Part shown: in pieces, positions 27,933-37,279 of the stretch
Numbering within the stretch: position 1 is the stretch's first letter
Layout: each line of letters opens with the position of its first letter
From: Alphaproteobacteria bacterium
GTDB lineage: Bacteria; Pseudomonadota; Alphaproteobacteria; Reyranellales; Reyranellaceae
Length of the DNA stretch: 64,000 bases
Direction of reading: 5' to 3'
NCBI GenBank assembly: GCA_016870115.1
Contig: VGCH01000003.1
Location: 104,364-168,363, forward strand
The notes under the pieces: model-generated
Database searches by the model: none
Told to the model about the DNA's origin: nothing
The model's input: the letters and a program-made list of their open reading frames with translations, nothing else
Made by a program: the position numbers and the translations under genes

Positions 27933-29023
27933 GCGTGCGCCCTGCCCCGCTGCCGCCGGGATCGACCATCGGCATCCTGGGCGGCGGTCAGCTCGGCCGC
28001 ATGACTGCACTTGCCGCAGCGCGGCTTGGCTACCGCTGCCACATCTTCGCTCCTGAAGCGGACTCACCGGCCGCGCTGGTGGCGGCGGCGCACACGCGGG
28101 CGGACTTCGACGATCACGCGGCGCTCCGCGGGTTCGCGGCAGCCTGCGATGTCGTCACCTATGAGTTTGAGAATGTGCCGGAAGAGGCGGTCCTCGCCTG
28201 CGCCGACGCCACGCCCGTGCGGCCCGGCGCCAACGCGATCCATTTCGCCCAGCACCGGCTGCGCGAGAAGGACTTCTTTCGACGTCACGGCATCGGCACC
28301 GCCGAATACCAGCCTGTTACAAGCGACGCCGAACTCGCCGCCGCGACCCTGTTCCCCGGAATTCTGAAGACCTGCCGCGACGGCTATGACGGCAAGGGCC
28401 AGGCCCGGGTGGGGGACCGCGCCGCGCTCGTCGCCGCCTGGGCTTCACTGGGGCGCCGCCCTTGCATTCTGGAAGCCACAGTCGATTTCGCCTGCGAGGT
28501 CTCGGCCATCGTGGCGCGCGGCCTTGATGGCGCCGCGCGCTGCTTTCCGATCGGCATCAACGCGCATCGCGACGGCATCCTGCGGACCACGACGGTGCCC
28601 GCTGATCTCGCGCCGGCCATCGTGGCGCAAGCCGAAGCGGCGGGACTGGCCCTCGCCCGCGCCCTCGATCTGGTGGGCCTGGTGGCGCTGGAGTTGTTCG
28701 TCACGCGCGATGGCCGCGTGCTCGCCAACGAAATGGCGCCGCGGCCGCATAACTCAGGGCACTGGACAATGGATGCCTGCGCGACCAGCCAGTTCGAGCA
28801 GTTCGTGCGCGCGATCTGCGGCCTGCCGCTGGGGCCCGTCGACGTGCTGACGCCGTCCCGGATGGAGAACCTGATCGGCGATGACGTCGCGCGCTGGCCC
28901 GCCCTGCTATCCGATCCTGCCGCGCGCCTGCACCTCTATGGCAAGGCCGAGGCCCGGCCCGGCCGCAAGATGGGCCACGTCAACTTCCTGCGCGCGCCGT
29001 CCCCGGGGACATCCAGCCCCTGA
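27929..29023 (+). CDS. purK: 5-(carboxyamino)imidazole ribonucleotide synthase
   Basis: A 364-residue ATP-grasp enzyme that carboxylates AIR with bicarbonate and ATP to N5-CAIR, the substrate of PurE. The N-terminal [11 protein letters not shown], the ATP-grasp [10 protein letters not shown] loop and the metal site [14 protein letters not shown] are present. The start is GTG at 27929 within GTGA of the purE stop; an ATG 23 codons upstream would sit inside purE and was rejected. The 3' end overlaps the convergent COQ9 gene by 44 bases. Confidence 0.96.
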   Translation: MSVRPAPLPPGSTIGILGGGQLGRMTALAAARLGYRCHIFAPEADSPAALVAAAHTRADFDDHAALRGFAAACDVVTYEFENVPEEAVLACADATPVRPGANAIHFAQHRLREKDFFRRHGIGTAEYQPVTSDAELAAATLFPGILKTCRDGYDGKGQARVGDRAALVAAWASLGRRPCILEATVDFACEVSAIVARGLDGAARCFPIGINAHRDGILRTTTVPADLAPAIVAQAEAAGLALARALDLVGLVALELFVTRDGRVLANEMAPRPHNSGHWTMDACATSQFEQFVRAICGLPLGPVDVLTPSRMENLIGDDVARWPALLSDPAARLHLYGKAEARPGRKMGHVNFLRAPSPGTSSP

Positions 29024-29621
29024 CGCGGGCCTTCACCTTCTCGATGGTCATCACATCCTCGATGCGACGATCGAGGAAGGCCCAGGTCTTCTCGTGCCCC
29101 GCCGAGCGATCATTCACCCAATGCAGGGTCGTGGCCGAAAGCACGCCGCCCAGAATCGCGCGCTTGGTGTAGAAGTTGAAATCTGCGCTGGTGTCGCCCG
29201 CGGCGTACCAGATCGCGTCGACGGTATCGTAAAGCAGCTTCAGCCCGAGCCCCGCCTGCGTCGGCAGCGCAAGGAACGCCAGCGCCCGCCGTACCGCCTC
29301 GGGCGCCCCACCGTGGGTCTCGAGGCGCGTGCGCACGCCCAGCCGGATGCGCTCCCGGATCTTGAGACGCCCGACGCCCGCGGCCTCCATGTCCCGGACC
29401 GTCCGCAAATCGGCGCGCCGGCTGGCGAAGGCAAGCACCTGGCCTGGACCGCCGGGGAAAAGCCGGTCCGCCTCGCCTTCAGGCAGCCCAAGGCCACTGG
29501 CCGCGGTCGCGAGGGCCGCCCGGGTCCAGCCGGAGAAGGCCGCCTCGCCCAGCAAGGCATCCACAAGCCCGTCGCGCGCGCTGGTATCAGGGTCGGTCGG
29601 TGGGGGTTCCAAGGGCTCCAT
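28980..29621 (-). CDS. COQ9-family ubiquinone biosynthesis protein
   Basis: A 213-residue protein with a short N-terminal linker and the COQ9 fold, related to TetR regulators but lacking DNA-binding function in known members. The segments LRTVRDMEAAGVGRLKIRER, LKLLYDTVDAIWYAAGDTS and DFNFYTKRAILGGVL are diagnostic. COQ9 binds lipids and supports hydroxylase/deaminase steps of ubiquinone synthesis. Start MEPLEPPPTDP at 29621 was chosen over an in-frame Met 47 codons upstream that would run into the rpsU leader. Its tail overlaps purK on the other strand. Confidence 0.93.
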   Translation of the reverse strand: MEPLEPPPTDPDTSARDGLVDALLGEAAFSGWTRAALATAASGLGLPEGEADRLFPGGPGQVLAFASRRADLRTVRDMEAAGVGRLKIRERIRLGVRTRLETHGGAPEAVRRALAFLALPTQAGLGLKLLYDTVDAIWYAAGDTSADFNFYTKRAILGGVLSATTLHWVNDRSAGHEKTWAFLDRRIEDVMTIEKVKARVRGWMSPGTARAGS

Positions 29622-29736
29622 AAAGCCAATATAGGGGCGGCCCCGGGGCTTCCCAAGGCCGATGCCCCATGATAGGAACCGCGCCCTTGAGGGGGGAAAC
29701 CCCGGCCCCAACGTGCTTCGAAGGAGAGCGGTCGTC

Positions 29737-29940
29737 TTGCAGGTAATGGTCCGCGAGAACAACGTCGATCAGGCGCTGCGCGTCCTGAAGAAGAAGATGC
29801 AGCGCGAGGGGATCTTCCGCGAGATGAAGCTGCGGCGTAACTACGAGAAGCCGAGCGAGCGCCGGGCGCGCGAGCGGGCCGAGGCCATCCGCCGCACGCG
29901 CAAGCTGATGCGCAAGCGCATGGAGCGCGAAGGCTACTAG
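29737..29940 (+). CDS. rpsU: 30S ribosomal protein bS21
   Basis: A 67-residue basic protein: [20 protein letters not shown] followed by the conserved [16 protein letters not shown]. bS21 joins the 30S subunit near the anti-Shine-Dalgarno region of 16S rRNA and helps initiation. The start is taken as TTG at 29737 (reading MQVMVREN), preceded at about eight bases by AAGGAGAG; an ATG three codons later is possible. It is a single gene with its own terminator at 30048. Confidence 0.95.
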   Translation: MQVMVRENNVDQALRVLKKKMQREGIFREMKLRRNYEKPSERRARERAEAIRRTRKLMRKRMEREGY

Positions 29941-30047
29941 AGCGCTTCCGGCCGAGGTGGAGTCGCTGACGCGGTTTCTTCTCCCCGGATACAGCCAATT
30001 CGCGAAGCCTCGTCGTCGGAAAGACCCGAGGCCCGCCGCGACCCCAG

Positions 30048-30071
30048 CCCCCGGTATCCCCGGGGGTTTTT
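30048..30071 (+). terminator. Rho-independent terminator after rpsU
   Basis: A perfect 7-bp G+C stem (CCCCCGG / CCGGGGG) with a five-base loop (tatcc) followed by five T residues, about 108 bases after the rpsU stop, in the orientation of rpsU. The convergent HAD gene ends at 30090, just beyond. Confidence 0.88.
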
Positions 30072-30089
30072 CGTTGCCGTGAGCCCGCC

Positions 30090-30776
30090 TCAGGCCACGA
30101 ACCGGCCGATCGCCTCTTCCAGCCCCGGCACGTCGCGCACCTCGGCGTCGGCCGTGCCCCATTCATCGCGCGGTCCCTGACGACGGTGCCGACCGGAGCG
30201 CAACAGGATCGCCGCCATGCCAAGTTGCCGCGCGGGCGCGATGTCGTTGTCGATCCGGTCGCCAACCATCACGCAGTCCGCCGGGGCGACACCCAGCACC
30301 TCGGTCACCGCCAGGAACGCGCTCGGGTCCGGTTTGCGCGCGCCTTCCCGGCCGGAGAGATGCAGCGCCGAGAAATGCCGCAGGATCCCCGCGCGCTCCA
30401 GCCGTTCGCGCGCCCGCGCGGGCTGATTGGCGACGATGCCCAGCCTAAGGCCTTGCCCGACCAACCGATCGAGCAGCCCGTCCATTCCCGGCCGCAATTG
30501 GAAAACCTCAAGATCGGACAGGATCGCGCGAACCCGGGCGCGCACGCGCGCCACCGTGGTGGGTTCGCCGCCGCAGAGCGTCTCGACCATATGCGCATAG
30601 GCGTCGGGCGCGTGCGCCTCGACCGCCGCATCCGAGGCGGCATCGAGCTCGGTCTGGCCGATCGGGATGCCTTCAAGCCCGCAGGCCGAGGCGATCGCGC
30701 CATCGACCGCGATCTCCCACGCGAATTCGGTGTCGAGCGGGCCGCCCACGTCGAACAGCACGACGCGGCGCGGCAT
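30090..30776 (-). CDS. HAD-superfamily hydrolase
   Basis: A 228-residue phosphatase-like protein. Motif I is LFDVGGPLDTE, where the second Asp of the usual DxD is replaced by Gly as in the FDLGG/N subgroup; motif II is the serine/threonine region near GIVANQ; motif III Lys and motif IV VMVGDRIDNDIAPARQLGM are present. Members dephosphorylate small metabolites or dehalogenate acids. It follows pntB on the minus strand by about 24 bases. Substrate unknown. Confidence 0.85.
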   Translation of the reverse strand: MPRRVVLFDVGGPLDTEFAWEIAVDGAIASACGLEGIPIGQTELDAASDAAVEAHAPDAYAHMVETLCGGEPTTVARVRARVRAILSDLEVFQLRPGMDGLLDRLVGQGLRLGIVANQPARARERLERAGILRHFSALHLSGREGARKPDPSAFLAVTEVLGVAPADCVMVGDRIDNDIAPARQLGMAAILLRSGRHRRQGPRDEWGTADAEVRDVPGLEEAIGRFVA

Positions 30777-30800
30777 GGCGGCGCCCCCGCCCTCCGCCGG

Positions 30801-32207
30801 TCAGTGCGAGGAGCCGGAGAGCGCCTTCACGATGGCGTCGCACATCGCCTTGGCGTCGGCGAACAGCATCATGGTGTTGTCGCGGAAGAACAGCTCGTTC
30901 TCGACGCCGGCGTAGCCCGACGACATGCCTCGCTTCACGAACAGCACGGTCTGGGCGCGGTCGACCTCCAGGATGGGCATCCCGTAGATCGCGCTTTGCG
31001 GGTCGGTCTTGGCCGCCGGGTTGGTGACGTCGTTGGCGCCGATCACGAAGGCGACATCGGTGCTGGCGAAGTCGCGGTTGATGTCGTCCAGCTCGAAGAC
31101 CTCGTCGTACGGCACGTTCGCCTCGGCCAGCAGGACGTTCATGTGGCCAGGCATGCGGCCGGCAACCGGATGGATCGCATAGCGCACCGTCACGCCCGAC
31201 TTCTTCAGGAGGTCCGACATCTCGCGCAGCGCGTGCTGGGCCTGCGCCACGGCCATGCCGTAGCCCGGCACAATGATGACGGAGCCGGCGTTCTGCATCA
31301 GGAAGGCCGCGTCCTCGGCCGAACCCGCCTTCACCGGCCGGTCGTTCTTGCCGGCAGCGGCGGCGGCGCCCGCCGCATCGGTGCCGAACCCGCCCAGGAT
31401 CACGTTGAAGATCGAGCGGTTCATGCCCTTGCACATGATGTAGCTCAGGATCGCGCCCGACGCGCCGACCAGCGCGCCGGTGACGATCAGCGCGGTGTTC
31501 GAGAGCGTGAAGCCGATGCCCGCCGCCGCCCAGCCCGAGTAGGAGTTCAGCATCGACACCACGACCGGCATGTCCGCGCCGCCAATCGGCAGGATCAGGA
31601 GGAACCCCAGCAGCAGCGAGAGCACGATCAGCAGGATGAAGGCCGCGGGATGGCCGCGCATCGCGAACCAGACCAGCAGAGCAACCAGCGCGACCCCGAG
31701 CAGGGCGTTCAGGAGATGTTGCCCGCGGAAGATCAACGGCGCGCCGGAGACCAGTCCCTGGAGCTTGGCGAAGGCCACGATGGAGCCGGTGAAGGTTACG
31801 GCACCGATGGCGGTGCCCAGCCCCATCTCGATCAAGCTCGCGGTCTTGATCTTGCCGGGGGCGCCCAGACCGAACGCGTCGGGCGAGACGAACGCGGCCG
31901 CCGCCACGAACACCGCCGCCAGACCGACCAGCGAATGGAAGGCCGCGACAAGCTGCGGCAGTGCCGTCATCTGGATGCGCAGCGCCACGACCGTGCCGAC
32001 CGATCCGCCGACCAACAGGCCGGCCACGATCAACCAGGGCGACACGACACCCGGCGTCAGCACGGTGACGCCGATGGCGATCACCATGCCCACGATGCCG
32101 AACAGGTTGCCGCCGCGCGCGGTCTCGGGCGAGCTCAGCCCACGCAGCGACATGATGAAAAAGATCGCCGCGATCAGATAGCCGTAGGCGGCCAGGTCCT
32201 GGGTCAT
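30801..32207 (-). CDS. pntB: NAD(P) transhydrogenase subunit beta
   Basis: A 468-residue membrane subunit with eight or nine predicted N-terminal transmembrane helices (for example LIAAIFFIMSLRGLS, GMVIAIGVTVLTPGVV) and a C-terminal NADP-binding domain III (VIIVPGYGMAVAQAQHAL, then VIGANDVTNPAAKTDP). With PntAA and PntAB it couples proton entry to hydride transfer from NADH to NADP+, supplying NADPH. It is last in the pntAA-pntAB-pntB operon. Confidence 0.97.
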   Translation of the reverse strand: MTQDLAAYGYLIAAIFFIMSLRGLSSPETARGGNLFGIVGMVIAIGVTVLTPGVVSPWLIVAGLLVGGSVGTVVALRIQMTALPQLVAAFHSLVGLAAVFVAAAAFVSPDAFGLGAPGKIKTASLIEMGLGTAIGAVTFTGSIVAFAKLQGLVSGAPLIFRGQHLLNALLGVALVALLVWFAMRGHPAAFILLIVLSLLLGFLLILPIGGADMPVVVSMLNSYSGWAAAGIGFTLSNTALIVTGALVGASGAILSYIMCKGMNRSIFNVILGGFGTDAAGAAAAAGKNDRPVKAGSAEDAAFLMQNAGSVIIVPGYGMAVAQAQHALREMSDLLKKSGVTVRYAIHPVAGRMPGHMNVLLAEANVPYDEVFELDDINRDFASTDVAFVIGANDVTNPAAKTDPQSAIYGMPILEVDRAQTVLFVKRGMSSGYAGVENELFFRDNTMMLFADAKAMCDAIVKALSGSSH

Positions 32208-32220
32208 CTCAGCGCTCCGC

Positions 32221-32646
32221 CTACTTCTTCACCGGCTGCTTTTTCTTGAACATCGAGAGCATGCGATGCGTCACGATGAAGCCGCCGAAAATGTTCACCG
32301 CTGCCAGCGCCACCGCGATCGCGCCGAACAGCTGCGCGGCGCCGAGCCCCTTGAGGCCGGCCGCCAGAAGCGCGCCCACGATGATCACCGACGAAACCGC
32401 GTTGGTGACGGCCATCAGCGGCGAGTGCAGCGCGGGCGTCACCCGCCACACGACGTAGTAGCCGACGAAACACGCCAGCGCGAAAATCGTGAGCAACGCC
32501 ACGAACGGCATGTGCCCATCGGGCAAGCCGGCCACATTCAGCGCCGCCTGGTCGGTGATCTGCTGAGCCACACCCCGCAGGTTCGAGGCGAGCTCCTGTG
32601 CCTGGCTCGCGAGCTTGGCGGCCTGACCGGCGAGTTTGTCGTCCAT
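32221..32646 (-). CDS. pntAB: NAD(P) transhydrogenase subunit alpha part 2
   Basis: A 141-residue protein with an N-terminal amphipathic region and three to four transmembrane helices ([60 protein letters not shown]). In this split arrangement PntAB supplies the membrane segment that is fused to the NAD domain in E. coli PntA. It is 13 bases behind pntAA and 13 bases before pntB. Confidence 0.95.
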   Translation of the reverse strand: MDDKLAGQAAKLASQAQELASNLRGVAQQITDQAALNVAGLPDGHMPFVALLTIFALACFVGYYVVWRVTPALHSPLMAVTNAVSSVIIVGALLAAGLKGLGAAQLFGAIAVALAAVNIFGGFIVTHRMLSMFKKKQPVKK

Positions 32647-32659
32647 CGGCGTCCCTCTC

Positions 32660-33805
32660 CTACTGCGCCAGCGCGGGATGCACGACCTGTCCGTCGCGCG
32701 TGACGAGCGTGCCTTTCACAACCTCGTCGTTGAGATCGATGCGGATCGCCTTGGTCTCCTTGTCGACCATGGGCGTCACGAAGTTGAGCAGGTTGCGGGC
32801 AAACAGCGCCGACGCGTCGGTCGGAAGCTCGGCCGGCAGGTTGGCCGGCCCGACGAGCGTGACGCCGTGCTTCACCACGACCTTGCCGAACTCCGACAGC
32901 GGGCAATTGCCGCCCTGCTCGACCGCCATGTCGACGATCACTGAGCCGGGTTTCATCGAGCGCACCATGTCCTCGGTCACCAGAACTGGCGCCGTGCGGC
33001 CCGGAATCAGCGCGGTGGTGACCACGATGTCCTGCGCCTTGATGTGCTCGGCCACAAGGGCGGCCTGCTTCGCGCGATACTCCGCGCTCATCTCCTTGGC
33101 ATAGCCGCCGGCGGTCTCGGCGGCCTTGAATTCCTCGTCCTCGACGGCGATGAACTTGCCGCCAAGTGACTGCACCTGCTCCTTCGTGGCCGGTCGCACG
33201 TCCGTCGCGGAAACCACCGCCCCCAGACGTCGCGCCGTCGCGATGGCCTGCAGGCCCGCGACACCGACACCCATGATGAAGGCGCGGGCCGGCACAAGCG
33301 TGCCCGCCGGCGTCATCATCTGCGGCATGATGCGACCGAAGCTGTTGGCGGCGACCAGCACCGCCTTGTAGCCAGCGAGGTTCGCCTGGCTGCTGAGAAT
33401 GTCCATCGACTGCGCGCGGGTGATGCGCGGGATGAGCTCCAGCGCGAAGGCGACCACGCCGCGCCGCGCGAGGTCGGCGACCAGCTCCCGGTTGGAGAGC
33501 GCGCCCAGCGGCGACATCAGCATCTGGCCGGGCCGCAGCAGGGACAACTCGTCGTGCCCCTCATCCGCCGACATCGGACGCTGGACCTTGAACACCGCAT
33601 CCGCGGACGCGATGGCGCTTGCAGCGTCGGGCGCGATGGTCGCCCCGGCATCCACATAGGCCTGATCCAGCAGCGCGGCGGCCGCGCCGGCACCGGACTC
33701 CACGACCAGCTCGGCGCCCAGCGCCCGAAGCTTTTTCACGGTCTCCGGCGTCGCGGCCACGCGGGTCTCGTGCGGCCGGCGTTCTTTGACGATGGCAATT
33801 TTCAT
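32660..33805 (-). CDS. pntAA: NAD(P) transhydrogenase subunit alpha part 1 (soluble NAD-binding domain)
   Basis: A 381-residue alanine-dehydrogenase-like NAD-binding subunit starting [20 protein letters not shown]. The NAD motif [19 protein letters not shown], the [13 protein letters not shown] loop and [14 protein letters not shown] are family hallmarks. It takes hydride from NADH and passes it to domain III of PntB. The start at 33805 fits the family; an in-frame Met 27 codons upstream has no homology. It is divergent from a 2-hydroxyacid dehydrogenase gene; the 149-base gap should hold both promoters. Confidence 0.96.
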   Translation of the reverse strand: MKIAIVKERRPHETRVAATPETVKKLRALGAELVVESGAGAAAALLDQAYVDAGATIAPDAASAIASADAVFKVQRPMSADEGHDELSLLRPGQMLMSPLGALSNRELVADLARRGVVAFALELIPRITRAQSMDILSSQANLAGYKAVLVAANSFGRIMPQMMTPAGTLVPARAFIMGVGVAGLQAIATARRLGAVVSATDVRPATKEQVQSLGGKFIAVEDEEFKAAETAGGYAKEMSAEYRAKQAALVAEHIKAQDIVVTTALIPGRTAPVLVTEDMVRSMKPGSVIVDMAVEQGGNCPLSEFGKVVVKHGVTLVGPANLPAELPTDASALFARNLLNFVTPMVDKETKAIRIDLNDEVVKGTLVTRDGQVVHPALAQ

Positions 33806-33954
33806 GGGGCGCGAAGTTCGTTGGTGACGCTGGGAGTTCGTTTGCACTGCAACATGCACAGGGGCCGGTTCTTTGCCAAGCCGCAATTTGGCGCTCCGTC
33901 CCCGGGTCCGAAGACGCGATATCCTCGGGTCGCGCGCCGGTGTATGGCGGGACC

Positions 33955-34947
33955 ATGACCCAGCGACCCGCCCTGCTCACGGGCTTCAACTTCACCAAGG
34001 GCGTTCACGCGCTCCTCTCCGAAGCCTACGACCTTGTGGGGCACCTCGACCGGCCCGAGCCCGCACTGGTGACTCCCGCGCTTGCCGGGCGCGTTCAGGG
34101 GCTCGTTACAACCGGCAGCGTTGGCGTCAGCGCCGCGCTGATGGACGCGCTCCCCCGCTTGTCGATCGTGTGCTGCTATGGCACCGGTTACGAGCGCATC
34201 GATCTGGAGGCCGCGCGCAAGCGATCGATCGCGGTCACCCATGGCGAGGGCGCCAACGCGCCCGATGTCGCCGAAATGGCGGTCGGCATGTTGATCGCGT
34301 CGCATCGGCGGATCGTGCGCGGCGACCGCTTGATCCGCGCCGGCGGCTGGACCGAACGCATCCCCAATCGTTTCGGCGCCGTCGCCGGGTTGACCGGTGC
34401 GCGCATCGGCATTCTGGGGCTTGGCGCGATCGGCCTGGAGTTCGCCCGTCGGATGGCCGGCTTCGGCGTTGAGATCGGCTACCACAATCGGCGCAAGCGG
34501 GCCGACGTGGCCTTCCCCTACTTCGACACGCCCATGGCGCTCGCGACCTGGTGCGATCACCTGATCGTCTGCCTGCGTTCGGATGCCTCGAATCGGCACA
34601 TCGTGAACGCCGAACTCCTGAAGGCGCTGGGACCGCGCGGGCATCTGTTGAACATCTCGCGCGGCTGGGCGGTCGACGAGGCGGCGCTGGCCGAGGCTCT
34701 GCGCACCGGCACGATCGAGGGCGCGGCGCTGGATGTGTTCGACGAGGACACGCGTGTCCCCGCCGATCTGCTGATCCGCGAAAACATCGTCATGACACCG
34801 CACTTCGCGGGTGGCACGGAGCACTCGATCAAGCGCATGTCGGCGCTTGTGCGGGCCAATCTCGACGCCCACTTCGCCGGCAAGCAGCCGGTGACGTCCG
34901 TGCCCGAACTGCGCGATCTCGTCAGCCGGCCGCGTCCCGCCCGATAG
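33955..34947 (+). CDS. D-2-hydroxyacid dehydrogenase (hydroxypyruvate/glyoxylate reductase-like)
   Basis: A 330-residue NAD(P)-dependent dehydrogenase. The cofactor motif GILGLGAIGLEFARRM is in the middle, catalytic Arg in VCLRSD, Glu in the DVFDEDTRVP loop and His in TPHFAGGTEHS, which is the Arg-Glu-His triad of the family. It reduces a 2-oxoacid such as glyoxylate or hydroxypyruvate. ATG at 33955 (MTQRPALL) was used; another ATG lies five codons upstream. Its 3' end overlaps the convergent SanA-like gene by 26 bases. Confidence 0.88.
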   Translation: MTQRPALLTGFNFTKGVHALLSEAYDLVGHLDRPEPALVTPALAGRVQGLVTTGSVGVSAALMDALPRLSIVCCYGTGYERIDLEAARKRSIAVTHGEGANAPDVAEMAVGMLIASHRRIVRGDRLIRAGGWTERIPNRFGAVAGLTGARIGILGLGAIGLEFARRMAGFGVEIGYHNRRKRADVAFPYFDTPMALATWCDHLIVCLRSDASNRHIVNAELLKALGPRGHLLNISRGWAVDEAALAEALRTGTIEGAALDVFDEDTRVPADLLIRENIVMTPHFAGGTEHSIKRMSALVRANLDAHFAGKQPVTSVPELRDLVSRPRPAR

Positions 34948-35578
34948 ACACTGGCGGATCGCGTCGCACCGCTGGCACACGGCGCCAGATGTCATGCCAG
35001 GCCCGCAACGCCGAGGGATAGCGGCGCAGCTCGGTCCACAGGCTGTAGGCGCGCTCCACATCGCGCGCCTCGTACCCCCAGGCCTCGATGCCCTCGGCCC
35101 GCGCCATCCAGACCGCACGATCGAGATGGAAACGCTGCGACACGATGAGCAGTCGGCGCTGTCCGTAGACGTCGCGCGCGCGCAGGACCGAGTCGCGTGT
35201 GCGAAGACCCCACACATCGGCATGGATGCGGTCGGCGGGTATCCCGCGCGCCTCGAGGCCCGCCCGCATCGCCGTCGGTTCGTCTTGCGCCACGTCCCGG
35301 CCGTCGCCGCTGACCAGCACGTGGCGCAGCCGGCCAGCGCGCCACAACTCGGCAACCGCGTCGAGCCGGTGTTGCAGGTAGACGTTCGGACCGCCCTCCG
35401 GCCCGATCGGCGCCGCGCCCAGCAGGAGCGTCACCTCGACTTCTGTCACGCGACCGAGGTCGCGCGTGATGAAGGGCGCACTGAGTGCGGCGAGTCGGCG
35501 CTCCGCAAACCACGCCGTGGCCACGCCGAGCACCGCGGAGAGCGCGATGACGCCGACGATGAGGCTTGCGATCTTCAC
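34922..35578 (-). CDS. SanA/YdcF/ElyC-family (DUF218) membrane protein
   Basis: A 218-residue protein with one N-terminal transmembrane helix (IASLIVGVIALSAVLGVATA) and a DUF218 domain. Family landmarks are LLLGAAPIGPEGGPNVYLQ, VLVSGDGRD, EPTAMRAGLEARGIP and IVSQRFHLDRAVWMAR. DUF218 proteins affect envelope integrity and vancomycin sensitivity (SanA) or peptidoglycan precursor handling (ElyC). The soluble part should face the periplasm. It is divergent from the TPP enzyme gene. Confidence 0.88.
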   Translation of the reverse strand: MKIASLIVGVIALSAVLGVATAWFAERRLAALSAPFITRDLGRVTEVEVTLLLGAAPIGPEGGPNVYLQHRLDAVAELWRAGRLRHVLVSGDGRDVAQDEPTAMRAGLEARGIPADRIHADVWGLRTRDSVLRARDVYGQRRLLIVSQRFHLDRAVWMARAEGIEAWGYEARDVERAYSLWTELRRYPSALRAWHDIWRRVPAVRRDPPVSIGRDAAG

Positions 35579-35653
35579 GCCCGATGCCTTGAACGCCGTC
35601 CGGCCCGCCTATAGAGGCTTGGCCTCCTTGTCGTTCCAGCACAGGTCCGCCGC

Positions 35654-37279
35654 ATGCCCCGTCTCTCCACCGCCGAAGCTGCCGTCGAAGCCCTGCTGCG
35701 GCACGGCATCGACACCGTCTATGCGCTGCCCGGGCTGCACAGCGATCCGCTGTTCGACGCCTTCTACCACGCCGCCGACCGGCTGCGCGTCATCCACCCG
35801 CGCCACGAACAGACCGCGGCCTACATGGCACTGGGCGCCGCGCTTGCCACCGGCAAGCCGCAGGCCTTCGCCGTCGTTCCGGGGCCGGGCCTGCTCAACG
35901 CCGGCGCCGCGCTGCTCACGGCCTACGGCATGAACGCACCGGTGATCGCGCTGGTCGGCCAGATCCCGCAGGTCGATATCGATCGCGGTCACGGTCACCT
36001 GCACGAGATCCCCGACCAGCTCGGCCTCCTGCGCCATCTCACCAAGTGGGCCGCCCGCATTCGTGCGCCGCACGAGGCGCCGGCGCTGGTCGCCGAGGCG
36101 GTGCACCAGGCGACGACGGGCCGCCCTCGGCCCGTGGCGCTCGAATGCGCGCTCGATACCTGGGCCAAGAAGAGCGCGGTCGAGTTCCCCTCGATGCCGC
36201 TGCCCCGTCCGGTCGACGCGATCGATGACGAAGCGGTCGAGGCGGCGGCCCGTCTGCTGGGCGCCGCCGAACGGCCGGTGCTTGTGCTGGGAGGCGGCGC
36301 GCAGGGCGCCGCAGCGGAAGTCCGCGCACTCGCCGAGATGCTGGAGGCGCCCGTCATCTCGTATCGGCGCGGTCGCGGCGTGATGCCGGACTCCCATCGG
36401 CTCGCCGTCAACATGCCGATTGGCCACCGGCTGTGGCGCACGACGGACGCGGCGCTCGCGATCGGCACGCGCTTTTTCGTGCAGAACAGCCAATGGGGTG
36501 TCGATGCCAGCCTCAAGGTCGTGCGCGTCGACGTCGATCCCGACGAACCCGAGCGTCTGCGCAAGCCCGACGTGGCGCTGGTGGGCGATGCCGCGCCGCA
36601 ATTGCGGGCGCTGCTTGCGGCCCTGCCGAAGCACAATCGTGCGCGCGCGCGCCGGGACTCGGAGCTGGCCGATCATCGCGCCTGGATGACCGAGCGCCTC
36701 TCGCGCCTGGAGCCGCAGGCCGGTTACCTGCGCGCCATCCGCGCGGCACTTCCCACCGACGGCATCTTCGTGGACGAGGTCTCCCAGATCGGCTTCGCCT
36801 CGCGCGTCGCGCTCCCCATGGAACTGCCCAGGACGTTCTTGTCGCCCGGCTACCAGGACAATCTCGGCTGGGGTTATGGCACGGCGCTTGGCGTCAAGGC
36901 GGCGATGCCTCACCGGAAGGTGCTGTCCATCGCGGGCGATGGCGGCTTCCTCTATCAGATGGGCGAGCTCGCCACGGCCGTACGTCACAATCTGGCGGTC
37001 GTGGTCGTGGTGTTCGACAATGGCGCCTTCGGCAACGTCCGGCGTATCCAGCAGGACCGCTACGGCAACCGCCTCATCGCCTCGGATCTCGCCAACCCCG
37101 ATTTCGGCCAGCTCGCCCGCAGCTTCGGCATCGCGCATTGGCGCGCCGACACGCCGGAGACGCTGGAGAAAGCGCTGAAGGAGGCCTTCGCCCTCGACGC
37201 GCCGGCCCTCGTCTGGGTGAAGCATGGCGACGTGCCGAGCCCGTGGGACATGATCATGATGCCGAAGGTGCGCGGCTGA
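35654..37279 (+). CDS. Thiamine pyrophosphate-dependent enzyme (acetolactate synthase large-subunit-like)
   Basis: A 541-residue TPP enzyme of the acetolactate synthase/benzoylformate decarboxylase group. Catalytic Glu52 is in HPRHEQTAAYMALG, and the TPP/Mg motif IAGDGGFLYQMGEL is near 429-441, closed by FDNGAFGN. No small subunit or branched-chain amino-acid gene is adjacent, so true acetolactate synthase is doubtful; decarboxylation or carboligation of another 2-oxoacid is likely. Its stop directly abuts the stop of the convergent epimerase-like gene with no bases between. Confidence 0.87.
   Translation: MPRLSTAEAAVEALLRHGIDTVYALPGLHSDPLFDAFYHAADRLRVIHPRHEQTAAYMALGAALATGKPQAFAVVPGPGLLNAGAALLTAYGMNAPVIALVGQIPQVDIDRGHGHLHEIPDQLGLLRHLTKWAARIRAPHEAPALVAEAVHQATTGRPRPVALECALDTWAKKSAVEFPSMPLPRPVDAIDDEAVEAAARLLGAAERPVLVLGGGAQGAAAEVRALAEMLEAPVISYRRGRGVMPDSHRLAVNMPIGHRLWRTTDAALAIGTRFFVQNSQWGVDASLKVVRVDVDPDEPERLRKPDVALVGDAAPQLRALLAALPKHNRARARRDSELADHRAWMTERLSRLEPQAGYLRAIRAALPTDGIFVDEVSQIGFASRVALPMELPRTFLSPGYQDNLGWGYGTALGVKAAMPHRKVLSIAGDGGFLYQMGELATAVRHNLAVVVVVFDNGAFGNVRRIQQDRYGNRLIASDLANPDFGQLARSFGIAHWRADTPETLEKALKEAFALDAPALVWVKHGDVPSPWDMIMMPKVRG

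Noticed and set aside
33842-33852. Inverted repeat TTGCA-C-TGCAA before pntAA as an operator
   Set aside because: Arms of only five bases are expected by chance in a gap of this size.
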